From Bacteroidota bacterium (GTDB taxonomy: Bacteria; Bacteroidota; Bacteroidia; Chitinophagales; Chitinophagaceae), in the NCBI GenBank assembly GCA_025363385.1, contig JANYEA010000153.1:1-64000 (forward strand): a stretch of DNA of 64,000 nucleotides. Reading direction: 5' to 3'. Position numbers and translations under genes: made by a program. Below the pieces are notes generated by a model. That model worked only from the letters and a program-made list of their open reading frames with translations. It had not been told where the DNA came from and did no database searches. Below are positions 44,948 to 54,374 of the stretch, piece after piece. The stretch's first letter is position 1. Every line of letters begins with the position of its first letter.

Positions 44948-45463
44948 TTAAAATGAAGTACCAATTTGGAGGGCAGAACCTATACTTCCTGACTTATCAT
45001 TTCCAAAACGGGCAGGTATTCCAAGAGCAATATAATAGCTATTGCTTTTGGCCTTATAAATAGTTTTCGTGAATACTGGTGTAAAACCATATCGTCCTGT
45101 AGTTTCAAAAGCTGCTCGTGCTGAAATTCTGAATCCATGCCCTATATCAAATACAAGACCTGGATGAAATAACACATTATACATTTTTGAACTCCCATTC
45201 TCAGATTTTATAAATGGAATTATTTCTACAGAAAAAGCAGTTTTAGAATTTTTCCAAAAATTTATACCAAAAGGAAAACCAACTGAATAATAATCCCTAA
45301 AATTCACAGCAGTTTCTTCTCTACTTAAGGTAACTAATGGATGTAAGACTCCGAAGAACCCGGTAATTTTGATAAAGTTGTTGGGAGTTGTATTTTGTGC
45401 TTTGGATGTAAGAACACAAAATATACTAAGCATAAAAAGCAGGTACTTAACAATACGCATCAA
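44948..45463 (-). CDS. Small outer membrane beta-barrel protein
   Basis: A 171-residue protein with a signal peptide (LFMLSIFCVLTSKAQ) and alternating beta strands, ending in an aromatic residue (ALQIGTSF), as outer membrane barrels do. It has eight or so predicted strands, such as GFRISARAAFETTGRYGF. No specific family is recognised. It stands alone between the AraC-type and cytochrome genes. Confidence 0.55.
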   Translation of the reverse strand: MMRIVKYLLFMLSIFCVLTSKAQNTTPNNFIKITGFFGVLHPLVTLSREETAVNFRDYYSVGFPFGINFWKNSKTAFSVEIIPFIKSENGSSKMYNVLFHPGLVFDIGHGFRISARAAFETTGRYGFTPVFTKTIYKAKSNSYYIALGIPARFGNDKSGSIGSALQIGTSF

Positions 45464-45539
45464 TTCTATTTTAATTTAGAATCGAAAATAACAAAACTCT
45501 ATCAAATTAGTATACTAATAAATAAATTTCTAATCAGCT

Positions 45540-46517
45540 TTAATTGGGCGTAAATTTTACAACTTCATTTTTTATAGGTTTGAAGGTTCTGATATAAGCA
45601 TAAAGTGCTTTCATATCCGATTCTTTCATATTACGATACATCATCCATGGCATAACGGAATTGATAGTATTCTTTTTTATTGTAGGATTTTGGTAACTAC
45701 TATCGTTAAAATGTTTAAATTTTTGAACAAAGTCAGCCATGCTAAGTTTTCCTATCCCCGTTTCAATATCGGGAGTAATATTCGCGGATCGAACCACCCC
45801 TCCTGATCTAATGGCAAATTCAAAACCTCCGGCCAACTCCATTCCAACTATTGGTGCACCTTTTTCTTTTTTTGTATGACATTCATTACAAGCAGCCGCA
45901 GTAAATATATATTGTCCATAGGCCAGCACATTATTGGTATCAGGTCGAATGGAGTAAGTAGCTTTTTGCGGAATTGTATTCAGAATAAAATTCATTGGAA
46001 AATCTGGCACAGAAGGGGGTACAATATGCTCAATTGGTTTTAAGGTTCTGATATAAGCAATGATCGAATACAAATCTTCTCTATCTAGTTTCCCATAATT
46101 GGGATGCGGCATAACAGGAAATAATGCTTTACCTTTTTTGTCAACACCAGATCCTATTGCTCTTAATAATTCTCCATCGGTCCAATTTGATAAGGCCGCA
46201 GGTGTAATATTTCTTGCATGAAAACTACCTGGAAAGCCATATTTCTGATCAAAAATTTCACCACCTTTTCCTTCCGTGCCCTCTATAATAGGGCCTGAAA
46301 ATTGATTCCAGTCGCGTGTTGAGTGGCAGTCAATACAAACCGTTACACAATTGGCCAAGTATTTGCCTCTTGCAATACGCTCCGGAGTTCGGTCTATAGT
46401 TATCTCCTCCGGCTTTCCAACATTGGGCAATGCAATCTTGATATAGGCAGATAATCCAAAAATGGATATGAGAATTAAAGCAACAAAGGATAATACTACT
46501 TTTAAGATTTTTTTCAT
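45540..46517 (-). CDS. Membrane-anchored diheme cytochrome c
   Basis: A 325-residue protein with an uncleaved N-terminal helix (VVLSFVALILISIFGLSAYI) and two haem c sites, CIDCH (61-65) and CNECH (210-214). Each is followed by a cytochrome fold with Met candidates (FPVMPHPNYG, NSVMPWMMYR). The two repeats resemble each other and match the cytochrome c subunits that accept electrons from periplasmic dehydrogenases. It could serve the GMC dehydrogenase at 5769-7475 or an oxidase; the gene is alone, so this is only a suggestion. Confidence 0.8.
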   Translation of the reverse strand: MKKILKVVLSFVALILISIFGLSAYIKIALPNVGKPEEITIDRTPERIARGKYLANCVTVCIDCHSTRDWNQFSGPIIEGTEGKGGEIFDQKYGFPGSFHARNITPAALSNWTDGELLRAIGSGVDKKGKALFPVMPHPNYGKLDREDLYSIIAYIRTLKPIEHIVPPSVPDFPMNFILNTIPQKATYSIRPDTNNVLAYGQYIFTAAACNECHTKKEKGAPIVGMELAGGFEFAIRSGGVVRSANITPDIETGIGKLSMADFVQKFKHFNDSSYQNPTIKKNTINSVMPWMMYRNMKESDMKALYAYIRTFKPIKNEVVKFTPN

Positions 46518-46604
46518 AAGTGGGGTTCTTGATTTTGAATGTAAAATATTTCATCAAAAAATGTCCCCAAATCGGATTATAATAACATTAAATTTTTTAT
46601 TTAT

Positions 46605-46647
46605 ACAAAAAATCTGCAAATGGTTTCTAAGAAGAATTCATTTGCAG
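46605..46647 (-). terminator. Intrinsic terminator after fabV
   Basis: On the minus strand CTGCAAATG and CATTTGCAG form a perfect 9-bp stem with a 16-nt loop, followed by ATTTTTTGT. It lies 23 bases after the fabV stop. Confidence 0.75.
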
Positions 46648-46670
46648 GATGAACATTTAATAAATATTTA

Positions 46671-47864
46671 TTATTCCACTAATCCAGTAATTGGCAAGTT
46701 CTCATCAGTATCTAAACTATAATCGATTCCATCTAAACCAAAACCAAACAAACTTAAAAATTCGGCTTTATAACCATCCAAATCGCCTATCGATGGAAGT
46801 GTTTCGGTACTTGCTTTTGACCATAGTTCAGCAACTTTATCTTGAACTGATGTTAACATTTCCCAATCATCAATTCTAATTCTCCCTTTTTCGTCAACTG
46901 GTATTGCGTTATTAGTATATAAACGATCTTTGAAGAGTCTCTGAATCTGTTCGATACAACCCTCATGATTGCCATCTTTTTTCATTACTTTATATAACAA
47001 TGAAATATACAATGGAATCACTGGTATTGCAGAACTAGCCTGTGTTACTAGGGCTTTATTTACAGAAACGTAAGCATTCCCACCAGTTGGTTTCAACTTA
47101 TCTGCAATTTTAAAAGCGGTTTCTTCTAAATGATCTTTTGCTCGGCCAATAGTACCTTTTCTGTATACTGCTTCTGTAAGTGAAGGGCCAATATAAGAAT
47201 AGGCTAAAGTGAGTGCATCAGGCGCCAAAATATCCGCTGCTTTCATCGCATCAATCCACATTTCCCAATCTTCCCCTCCCATAACAGCTACTGTATTTGT
47301 AATATCTTCTTCAGTACAAGGTTCAATAGAAATTGAGGAAACAATTCCTGTATGAAAATCAACCGTTTTATTGGTATAGGTTTCTCCAATGGGTTTTAAA
47401 ACAGATCTATGCAAAACTCCTGTAACAGGATGCATTCTTACAGGTGAAGCCAAACTATAAATTACCAAATCTATCTTTCCCAGATCCTTTTTAATCAGGT
47501 CGATGGTTCTTTGTTTGATAACATTAGAAAATGCATCTCCATTAATACTTTTTGCATATAACCCAGCAGCTTCTGCATGTTTTTGAAAAGCGGCACTATT
47601 ATACCAACCTGGAGTTGCCGTTTTACTATCAACTGGGGGCTTTTCAAAGAAAACCCCAATTGTAGCTGCATTAGATCCAAAAGCAGCAGTAATCCTCGAA
47701 GCAAGGCCAAAACCTGTGGAAGCTCCAATAACCAACACATTTTTGGGTCCTTCAATAGCTCCTTTCGATTTTACATACGCAATCTGGTTCACAACATTTT
47801 TCTCACAACCTTCTGGGTGCGCGGTCAAACAAATAAATCCACGCATACGGGGCTCTATAACCAT
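46671..47864 (-). CDS. fabV: Enoyl-ACP/trans-2-enoyl-CoA reductase FabV
   Basis: A 397-residue NADH-dependent reductase of the FabV/TER family, which is longer than FabI. Recognised parts are VIEPRMRGFICLTAHPEGCE, VIGASTGFGLASRI (cofactor), SPVRMHPVTGVLHRSVLKPIG, and the active-site helix SYIGPSLTEAVYRKGTIGRAK with Tyr and Lys. It reduces the enoyl group in fatty acid elongation. As a FabV-type enzyme it is expected to be less sensitive to triclosan than FabI. It is a single gene with its own terminator. Confidence 0.93.
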   Translation of the reverse strand: MVIEPRMRGFICLTAHPEGCEKNVVNQIAYVKSKGAIEGPKNVLVIGASTGFGLASRITAAFGSNAATIGVFFEKPPVDSKTATPGWYNSAAFQKHAEAAGLYAKSINGDAFSNVIKQRTIDLIKKDLGKIDLVIYSLASPVRMHPVTGVLHRSVLKPIGETYTNKTVDFHTGIVSSISIEPCTEEDITNTVAVMGGEDWEMWIDAMKAADILAPDALTLAYSYIGPSLTEAVYRKGTIGRAKDHLEETAFKIADKLKPTGGNAYVSVNKALVTQASSAIPVIPLYISLLYKVMKKDGNHEGCIEQIQRLFKDRLYTNNAIPVDEKGRIRIDDWEMLTSVQDKVAELWSKASTETLPSIGDLDGYKAEFLSLFGFGLDGIDYSLDTDENLPITGLVE

Positions 47865-47969
47865 AAAATTTTTATTCGTCTATTGAATTAAAGAAAGGCA
47901 CGTTGAATTGCATTACAGCTTGTTAACCGCCTATTTAGTTTTAAAATACCGGAGCAAAAGTAGCAGAAA

Positions 47970-49520
47970 TTAGTGAACTGCGGTAACATTCACCTGCTGA
48001 ATTCCATCGAGGGTTAATTCGATATGACGATCATGTGCTTTATTAGCATATTCGCTGATAATTTCAAGAATATCATAGTCAACAAAATGAGACTCGGATC
48101 CATCAATAGTTAGGCAACTATATTCTGGAATTTGATCAAGTGTTTTGCGAAGCTGTACTTTATTTAAAAAAGTAACATTACTATTTAATTTAATAATAAA
48201 ATATACCGTTTCATGTTTCTTTATTTTAGTGATCCGATACTCTGTCTTAAAATTGTTTCGAATGATATAATAAATTGAGATCAGCAAGCCAATACTTACA
48301 CCTACCAACAAATCGGTCACTAATATCACTAAGATCGTAATTACAAAAGGGATAAACTGTTTTCTGCCTAAGCTCCACATATTTCTATACAGTTTGGGCT
48401 TAGTTAGATTATACCCCGTAATTAAAAGAATAGCTGCCAAAGATGCATAAGGAATTTTATTTAATAAAAAGGGAACAAATAACACTGCCAATAATAAAAA
48501 CAAACCATGAGTAAAAGCCGACAATTTTGTTCGTCCTCCTGCATCCACATTGGCCGCTCCCCTAACTACTACAGCTGTCATTGGAATAGCACCAAGTAAC
48601 CCACAAAGCATGTTCCCAATTCCTTGTGCAATAAGTTCTCGATTTACAGGGGTTATTCGATTTCTTTTGTCTAATTTATCAATTGCTTCAGAACACAATA
48701 ATGTTTCTAAAGTGGCTAGTAAACCAATTATAAAACCATCTTTCCAAATCTCTAAGTTTTTAAATAAAAATTCAAATTTTGGAAAGTTGATATCGCTAAA
48801 AATATTCATAGGAATATTCACGAGTTGGGTTTGTTTTAAAGGCAACCCGCATTTCAATTCTGAAAATAAAAGGTTGAGAAAAATTCCCACTACAACAACT
48901 AATAGTGGAGCAGGTATCAACTTGAATTTTTGTGCAAATTTCAGTTGCATCAAAACCATTAACGATATTGAAATCAAACTAATAAGTAAAACACTACTTG
49001 TGATGTGTTTACTAAATGCAGAAATGTTCCCAAGAATATGCTCATGTGTAAACAATTTTAAAAAACCACTGGTCCAGAAATCGGGCTGGTCGTACCCTAA
49101 CGCAAGGGGAATTTGTTTTGAAATTAAAATAATTCCAATTGCTGCAAGCATCCCTTTGATAACTGAAGATGGAAAATAGTTTGCAATTACTCCTAGCTTT
49201 AATAAGCCTAAAACCAATTGAAAAAAACCCGCAATAATTACAGATAATAAAAACACTTTAAAGTCGCCTAAAGAGAAAATAGAAGCAGCCACAATAGTTG
49301 TTAATCCTGCTGCAGGGCCTGATACTCCCAATTGAGAGCCACTTATCAAAGACACAACTAGCCCACCAATGATTCCCGATAACAAGCCAGCATAAAGGGG
49401 TGCTCCAGATGCTAGTGCAATTCCCAAACATAACGGCAATGCAACCAGAAACACAGATAAGCCAGCTGGCAAATCGTGCTTCATCCAAATTAGTCGATAG
49501 TATTTAATCTTTCGCCTCAT
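47970..49520 (-). CDS. SulP family anion transporter with STAS domain
   Basis: A 516-residue polytopic protein starting at or near MKHDLPAGLSVFLVALPLCL (an internal ATG at codon 13 is an alternative start). About 12-14 helices are followed by a cytoplasmic STAS domain (residues about 435-516, YSCLTIDGSESHFVDYDILE). Conserved helix-start motifs are GSQLGVSGPAAGL and RNRITPVNRELIAQGIGNML. SulP proteins carry sulfate, bicarbonate or other anions. No carbonic anhydrase or sulfate-assimilation gene is next to it, so the substrate is open. Confidence 0.85.
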   Translation of the reverse strand: MRRKIKYYRLIWMKHDLPAGLSVFLVALPLCLGIALASGAPLYAGLLSGIIGGLVVSLISGSQLGVSGPAAGLTTIVAASIFSLGDFKVFLLSVIIAGFFQLVLGLLKLGVIANYFPSSVIKGMLAAIGIILISKQIPLALGYDQPDFWTSGFLKLFTHEHILGNISAFSKHITSSVLLISLISISLMVLMQLKFAQKFKLIPAPLLVVVVGIFLNLLFSELKCGLPLKQTQLVNIPMNIFSDINFPKFEFLFKNLEIWKDGFIIGLLATLETLLCSEAIDKLDKRNRITPVNRELIAQGIGNMLCGLLGAIPMTAVVVRGAANVDAGGRTKLSAFTHGLFLLLAVLFVPFLLNKIPYASLAAILLITGYNLTKPKLYRNMWSLGRKQFIPFVITILVILVTDLLVGVSIGLLISIYYIIRNNFKTEYRITKIKKHETVYFIIKLNSNVTFLNKVQLRKTLDQIPEYSCLTIDGSESHFVDYDILEIISEYANKAHDRHIELTLDGIQQVNVTAVH

Positions 49521-49589
49521 ATAAGTTTTAAAGATAACGCTTTCGGCATCTGAGGGTACTGATAAAAGTCAGTTCTGATAAGGTTGCAA

Positions 49590-50060
49590 TTATTTTACTT
49601 TTTGATCATTGATCTTTTGAATGTGTTCAAGGATTTCCAAAATCATTTCATTTTGATTTTCTAAATGTTTTAAAATGATTTCGATCTCGTTTTCGGATTT
49701 CTTATTAATTGCAAAATCTTCTTCCGCTCTGATTTCTGAATGGCGTGACTGTAAATTCTGACCAACCATGATCAATGGCATCAATAATATTTGAATCATA
49801 TTCGAAATGAATAGCCAGAGTACAAATGCAGGATAGGGATCAAATCGAAAAGAAATCGGAGCTAGTGTATTCCAACTTAACCAACCGATTGTCCAGAATA
49901 AAATCAGCCCAAAAAAGCCCATACTTCCCACATGCTCTGTAATCCATAAAGCCATTTTATTGATTCTAGTAAGGTGCGCACGATGATTAGAATTTACATT
50001 TCGAATTGGCCTGCTTGTTCTGATTATTTCTTCGAAGGAGGGTACATCTATATGTTTCAT
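49590..50060 (-). CDS. DUF1003 membrane protein
   Basis: A 156-residue protein with two membrane helices (GFFGLILFWTIGWLSWNTL and YPAFVLWLFISNMIQILLMPLIMVG) in a central DUF1003-type region, then MVGQNLQSRHSEIRAEEDF and a C-terminal coiled coil (ENEIEIILKHLENQNEMILE). The function is unknown. It lies 16 bases downstream of an outer membrane protein gene and upstream of the SulP gene on the same strand. Confidence 0.8.
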   Translation of the reverse strand: MKHIDVPSFEEIIRTSRPIRNVNSNHRAHLTRINKMALWITEHVGSMGFFGLILFWTIGWLSWNTLAPISFRFDPYPAFVLWLFISNMIQILLMPLIMVGQNLQSRHSEIRAEEDFAINKKSENEIEIILKHLENQNEMILEILEHIQKINDQKVK

Positions 50061-50076
50061 AATATCACATTTTCAT

Positions 50077-50856
50077 TCAGGCATGTTTCTTTGACCAACT
50101 AATTCTTCTTCCCACAATTAGTTTCATCACTAATTTATCAGTTGCTTCTGAAAGTCCAAAACCAGGGCCAAAATTGAGCTCCCATTTGGGATCAAGATAT
50201 AAATCTGCCACAACAAAAATAGCATGGTTCTGTTGAGGCAGTTTTTCAAATTGATTGAGTGGGCCAAGGTCTCCATAATATTCCAGTCCCAAACTATATT
50301 TCGAAGAAGCGGCAAAAGCAGTTTTAATATTAGGTGCAAAGGCTGGTGTTTTATTAATATCATTTCCCATAAATGCAAATCCCAGAGTAGGATTCAAACA
50401 GAGATAAAACTTCCCAATCGTTTTATCAATAATTGGCCGGAGTTCCATACTAAAAGTTTCGGGTGCATATTCCTGTTTCTGCCAACCAATTTCAGCAGAA
50501 AGACTTAACCCTACAGGTAAATGCCAACTTTCCGGTGCAGCTATTCGGGGTCGCAAGTGAGTTCCAATAATTTTCAAGCCATAGTTTGGAGTATAGTTTG
50601 TAAAAAGGTAAAATCCAAGTTCAAAATTATCTGTTATTCCATGCGTAATCTCAATTGTTTCGTGAACTGAATGATTAGAAGGTAAAACTCCATTTACTAA
50701 ATCTTTATTCCCATTAAATGTATAATTACTATGCAGTTCAAACATAGTTTGTCCTTTAGTCATAGTTGGTGAACCATACACCTGGATCTCATAATTTTCT
50801 TGTGCATTTCCTATGAAAAAAAATATGCTGAATAGTAAAAACAGGATCTGCTTCAT
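50077..50856 (-). CDS. Outer membrane beta-barrel protein, unknown function
   Basis: A 259-residue protein with a signal peptide (FLLFSIFFFIGNAQ) and many alternating strands, such as TMFELHSNYTFNGNKD, ITHGITDNFELGFYLF, YSLGLEYYGDLGPL and WELNFGPGFGLSEATDKLVM. It resembles the transporter-like outer membrane proteins of the phenol-degradation MetA type. The substrate is unknown. Its ATG overlaps the DUF1801 stop by 4 bases, so the genes are coupled. Confidence 0.6.
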   Translation of the reverse strand: MKQILFLLFSIFFFIGNAQENYEIQVYGSPTMTKGQTMFELHSNYTFNGNKDLVNGVLPSNHSVHETIEITHGITDNFELGFYLFTNYTPNYGLKIIGTHLRPRIAAPESWHLPVGLSLSAEIGWQKQEYAPETFSMELRPIIDKTIGKFYLCLNPTLGFAFMGNDINKTPAFAPNIKTAFAASSKYSLGLEYYGDLGPLNQFEKLPQQNHAIFVVADLYLDPKWELNFGPGFGLSEATDKLVMKLIVGRRISWSKKHA

Positions 50857-51254
50857 TTCTTTTTTTTCTTTACAGCTTCTTTGGCTGTTTTTTTATCAAT
50901 ATTTACCTGAGCACGATATTTCACTATTTCTGTAACCAGTTTAACAGGCAGGGGTTTATCCCATTGAAATTGAAGTGTTGCCATCCCTGTTTGGTAGGGT
51001 TCGATCTTTTCCTTAAAATATAACATAGCATCCTTCATCGCATAAAAACCTAAATGGTTTTTAAATGCAGCAAAATACACCAACATACCATGGTATTTGT
51101 ATGCTGGCATAGAATAGCTAATTACTTCTTCTGCCTGTGGCGCAGCCTTACCAATTGTTTTACGAATTTGTTCCAGCTTAGGTCGCATAAATGCCTCTTG
51201 CAAAGCAATATAAGCGTCAATGCTTTGGGGTTTATTTTCCTTCAACATTGCCAT
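50853..51254 (-). CDS. DUF1801 (YdhG-like) protein
   Basis: A 133-residue soluble protein of the DUF1801/YdhG family: IDAYIALQEAFMRPKLEQIR, the core EEVISYSMPAYKYHGMLVYF, and HLGFYAMKDAMLYFKEKIE. A lysine-rich tail (KTAKEAVKKKKK) follows. Related proteins are sometimes called iron chaperones after the fold of frataxin-like domains; the role here is unknown. The gene overlaps the outer membrane protein gene. Confidence 0.75.
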   Translation of the reverse strand: MAMLKENKPQSIDAYIALQEAFMRPKLEQIRKTIGKAAPQAEEVISYSMPAYKYHGMLVYFAAFKNHLGFYAMKDAMLYFKEKIEPYQTGMATLQFQWDKPLPVKLVTEIVKYRAQVNIDKKTAKEAVKKKKK

Positions 51255-51276
51255 TAGTTATATTTAAATTGTTGTT

Positions 51277-52215
51277 TCATTTGGCAGGGGTAATGATGAT
51301 ATTTCTATATTCAATCGGACCGTGGTCGCCTTGTATAAATAATGGACCAGCTTCACCTTCTTTACTATCCAAAGCTCCGCCTGTAATCCCAGGAATCACT
51401 GCGCTACAGATCACGGTTTTGCCATTTGCAATAACTGTTACCGTTCTTCCTATCAAAGTAATATCGTAGGTCTGCCACTCACCTGCATCTTTAGCTACCA
51501 TTTCATTTGGAGGTAAAAATCCATAAATGGCGCTGAACTGATCGTTCCAAGGAAAAATTCCTTTGCTATCCACAATTTGCACTTCATATCGACCTCTTAA
51601 ATACACACCACTATTACTGCCTTTGGGGTATTTAAACTCAACGTGTAATTTAAAATCGTTGAATGTTTTATTGGAAATTAAATTCGATCCAGATTTTGAG
51701 CTTGTTAAAACACCTTCTTTAACTGTCCACTGATTCGTACCTTCTGCATGCCATTCATTCATATCAGACTTTCCAATTAAGGTAATAGGAGCACCCCAAA
51801 CAGGTGGAGCAGTTCTATCTAAACCTGGAGCACGGGTACCAGAGAAACTATAATTTTTACCATCTGTGAATTTCATGGTACCTACAATCATACCAGCGGC
51901 AATATCACCTTCAAATTCCATATTACCGGTACCTGGTTCCCATTGTGGAGGTATGGAAAAACTGAAATGCGAATTTGTTAACTTAATCTCTGCAATAGGC
52001 CTTGCACTTCCAAATGCATATACAAACCTTCCAATTAATGTACGTGTACCCGAATGTTGTACTTCTAACCATGATGGCAACTGCTTGCCATCTTTTGCAA
52101 TTACCAGATCCCATCTTCCCTCTAGAGGAGATCCCTCAAATTTCGCATTAGCAGAACCTGCAATACAAAAAACTGCCACAAGCAATAAGGCTTTCATTAT
52201 TTGAATATTTTTCAT
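51277..52215 (-). CDS. Secreted DUF1080 protein (3-keto-disaccharide hydrolase domain)
   Basis: A 312-residue protein with a signal peptide (LLVAVFCIAGSANA). Residues about 25-125 form a beta-rich N-terminal domain (GRWDLVIAKDGKQLPSWLEV). Residues about 135-312 are the DUF1080 lectin-like fold with FNDFKLHVEFKYPKGSNSGV, YLRGRYEVQIVDS and a final VIPGITGGALDSKEGEAGPL strand. DUF1080 members hydrolyse or bind 3-keto-glycosides in Bacteroidota. It is periplasmic. Partner keto-sugar genes are not next to it. Confidence 0.85.
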   Translation of the reverse strand: MKNIQIMKALLLVAVFCIAGSANAKFEGSPLEGRWDLVIAKDGKQLPSWLEVQHSGTRTLIGRFVYAFGSARPIAEIKLTNSHFSFSIPPQWEPGTGNMEFEGDIAAGMIVGTMKFTDGKNYSFSGTRAPGLDRTAPPVWGAPITLIGKSDMNEWHAEGTNQWTVKEGVLTSSKSGSNLISNKTFNDFKLHVEFKYPKGSNSGVYLRGRYEVQIVDSKGIFPWNDQFSAIYGFLPPNEMVAKDAGEWQTYDITLIGRTVTVIANGKTVICSAVIPGITGGALDSKEGEAGPLFIQGDHGPIEYRNIIITPAK

Positions 52216-52257
52216 TTTGAACTGTTTTGATTCTTTAAGACATTGAATTTAATAAAT

Positions 52258-52683
52258 TTAATTCTCTTCTACATAGTTTTTAAAATTATTAAGGATTGCC
52301 TGCCAGCCAGCTTTTTGCATATCTGCTGAATTCTCTGTTTCAGGTTCAAAGGATTCTAAAATTCTGGTATCATCTCCTTCTGAAATAAAGGCAACAGATA
52401 CTTTTCTATTATCACCTAATGTATATTCAAGAAGTTGATTCTCTTTTACAGTATCATACACACCCCAAAAATCAAAACTAAAACTAGCATCTTTCGCGGC
52501 CATCGTATAAGAAAATTTACCTCCTACCTGTAAATCATTTTCGGCCTTTGGAGTATGCCAATCAGGAGAAGCATTGTTCCAATTCACCACGTGCTCTGGA
52601 TCTGTAAAATATTGCCAAACAACCTCCACAGGTGCTAAGATTTTGGATTCTATTTGAATAGTATTTTGTGTAGACATGATCAC
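52258..52683 (-). CDS. SRPBCC/AHSA1-type domain protein
   Basis: A 141-residue START-like fold protein: ILAPVEVVWQYFTDPEHVV at the start, WHTPKAENDLQVGGKFSYTM, then FSFDFWGVYDTVKENQLLEY and GWQAILNNFKNYVEEN at the end. It binds small hydrophobic ligands or acts as a stress-related cofactor; the exact role is unknown. Its start overlaps the ispD stop by 4 bases. ATG at codon 3 is an equally likely start. Confidence 0.8.
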   Translation of the reverse strand: MIMSTQNTIQIESKILAPVEVVWQYFTDPEHVVNWNNASPDWHTPKAENDLQVGGKFSYTMAAKDASFSFDFWGVYDTVKENQLLEYTLGDNRKVSVAFISEGDDTRILESFEPETENSADMQKAGWQAILNNFKNYVEEN

Positions 52684-53366
52684 GTATTTTTTTCTTCCAG
52701 TATGGTTGCTGCAAGCAGCAAGTCAACTGGTCTTGTTATTTTAATATTGTTATATTCACCTTCAATCAAAATTACTTTTCCTCCGGCAGCTTCTATAACC
52801 GAAGCTTCATCTGTAAAGGCAGGATCATATTCTAGTTTAAATGCAGGTAATAACAATTCAGTCTGAAAAGTCTGCGGCGTTTGAATAATTCTCACTTTAT
52901 CTCTATCCGCTACTTTATTAAAATCAGCTTCTATTATTCGAATACTATCAGTTGCCGCAACTGCAGGTATTGCGCTCCCATTTTCCACTGCTTGTTTATA
53001 ACAACGATGAATTAGATCAACAGATACCAAACACCTTACACCATCATGAACAAATACGACCCCTTTTTTATCAATTAAGGATAATCCCTTTTTCACAGAA
53101 TCAAAACGAGTAGACCCCCCTGCAATGATTTGTACTCTTTTAGGATCACTTAATTGGGGTAACAAATCTTTTCCCATCCCTATAAATTCTGAAGGTAAAA
53201 CCAAAATAACCTGAAGATCCTGATATGCCTTCAAGAATTGTTGTACCGTATGCCAGAGAATTGGCTTGTCTTTTAATAATAAAAATTGTTTGGGAATTTC
53301 AGCACCCATTCTACTGCCGCTTCCCCCCGCCACAATAACCGCATATTTTAGCAATGCATTTTCCAT
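52680..53366 (-). CDS. ispD: 2-C-methyl-D-erythritol 4-phosphate cytidylyltransferase IspD
   Basis: A 228-residue enzyme of the MEP isoprenoid pathway. Motifs are VIVAGGSGSRMGAEIPKQFL (CTP site) and VHDGVRCLVSVDLIHRCY, with Asp/Arg contacts and the DSIRII and TPQTFQTELL segments. The final FTDEASVIEAAGGKVILIEG strand is typical. It follows the heptose kinase gene after 9 bases and overlaps the SRPBCC gene. Confidence 0.92.
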   Translation of the reverse strand: MENALLKYAVIVAGGSGSRMGAEIPKQFLLLKDKPILWHTVQQFLKAYQDLQVILVLPSEFIGMGKDLLPQLSDPKRVQIIAGGSTRFDSVKKGLSLIDKKGVVFVHDGVRCLVSVDLIHRCYKQAVENGSAIPAVAATDSIRIIEADFNKVADRDKVRIIQTPQTFQTELLLPAFKLEYDPAFTDEASVIEAAGGKVILIEGEYNNIKITRPVDLLLAATILEEKNT

Positions 53367-53375
53367 GAAATCAGT

Positions 53376-54371
53376 TTAGGTCAACAACAACTCGCATTCT
53401 TCTAAAAACAAAGATTTATTAATTGCTGCCGTGCCAACTTCTTCGCAAACCAAGCCGCCAGCAATATTTGCCATTTCAGCAGCAAGGTGCATATTTTTTG
53501 TTGCTGCAAATACAAGAGAAGCAACCGCAATTACAGTATCTCCCGCGCCACTTACATCAGCAATATTTCGTACATGTGTAGGAATGATACGGGCATCATT
53601 TTCCATTTGATAAAAAACACCTTTTTCAGATAGGGTAATAAACGAAATTTTATGTTTTATTGCACTTTGCAGAGACTGATGCATTCTATTTAATGTAGTT
53701 AAATCAATTTGCTCTATTAATAAATTCAAACCCTCTTTCACTTCTTTTAAATTAGGTTTAAAAATATCTACCTGTTTAAAAGATAAAAAATTCTTTCGTT
53801 TAGGGTCTACCGATGTAACAATTCCAAACTCTTTACAAAGTGTAATTATTTTTTCAATCAATTTTTCGGTTAACACACCTTTGTTGTAATCTTCAAAAAT
53901 CAACACATCGGGCTTATCATTTTTAAAACAAAGCTGCACCGCATCAAACAAAGCAGTTTCCATTTCTGCAGTGATATCATGGGTATACTCCGCATCCAAT
54001 CGCATCATTTGTTGATTGCGACTCATGATACGTGTTTTATTAGTTGTGATTCTTTCTTTCGAACTAACTAAATAATGAGTATCTATTTGATGCCCTTTCA
54101 ATAAGGATATTAAATCTTTTCCATCATCATCGTCCCCTATTACAGAAATGACTGTTGTATGCGCACCTAGAGCTGCTGTATTTAATGCAACATTAGCGGC
54201 TCCTCCTACCCTTTGTTCTTTTTTGTCAAGAGACACTACCGGCACGGGAGCTTCCGGAGAAATGCGATCTGTATGACCCCACCAATACGTATCAAGCATT
54301 ACATCACCTATAATAACCACTTTCAATTGATCAAACTGATGAAACAGTGCTTTAAAATCTGTTGAAGACAT
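53376..54371 (-). CDS. rfaE1: D-glycero-beta-D-manno-heptose-7-phosphate kinase
   Basis: A 331-residue ribokinase-family sugar kinase. VVIIGDVMLDTYWWGHTDRI, RVGGAANVALNTAALG, and the C-terminal PfkB signature NIADVSGAGDTVIAVASLVF, with the Asp as catalytic base, mark the RfaE/HldE N-terminal domain. There is no cytidylyltransferase domain, so this is the split form (HldA/RfaE1). It makes heptose 1,7-bisphosphate for ADP-heptose and lipopolysaccharide core. The gene starts 3 bases after the permease stop and is co-transcribed with ispD. Confidence 0.88.
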   Translation of the reverse strand: MSSTDFKALFHQFDQLKVVIIGDVMLDTYWWGHTDRISPEAPVPVVSLDKKEQRVGGAANVALNTAALGAHTTVISVIGDDDDGKDLISLLKGHQIDTHYLVSSKERITTNKTRIMSRNQQMMRLDAEYTHDITAEMETALFDAVQLCFKNDKPDVLIFEDYNKGVLTEKLIEKIITLCKEFGIVTSVDPKRKNFLSFKQVDIFKPNLKEVKEGLNLLIEQIDLTTLNRMHQSLQSAIKHKISFITLSEKGVFYQMENDARIIPTHVRNIADVSGAGDTVIAVASLVFAATKNMHLAAEMANIAGGLVCEEVGTAAINKSLFLEECELLLT

Positions 54372-54374
54372 ATA

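Noticed and set aside
48550-49179. Plus-strand 209-residue ORF
   Set aside because: It lies entirely antisense to the SulP transporter gene, whose motifs and length are clear; the antisense translation has no domain features.
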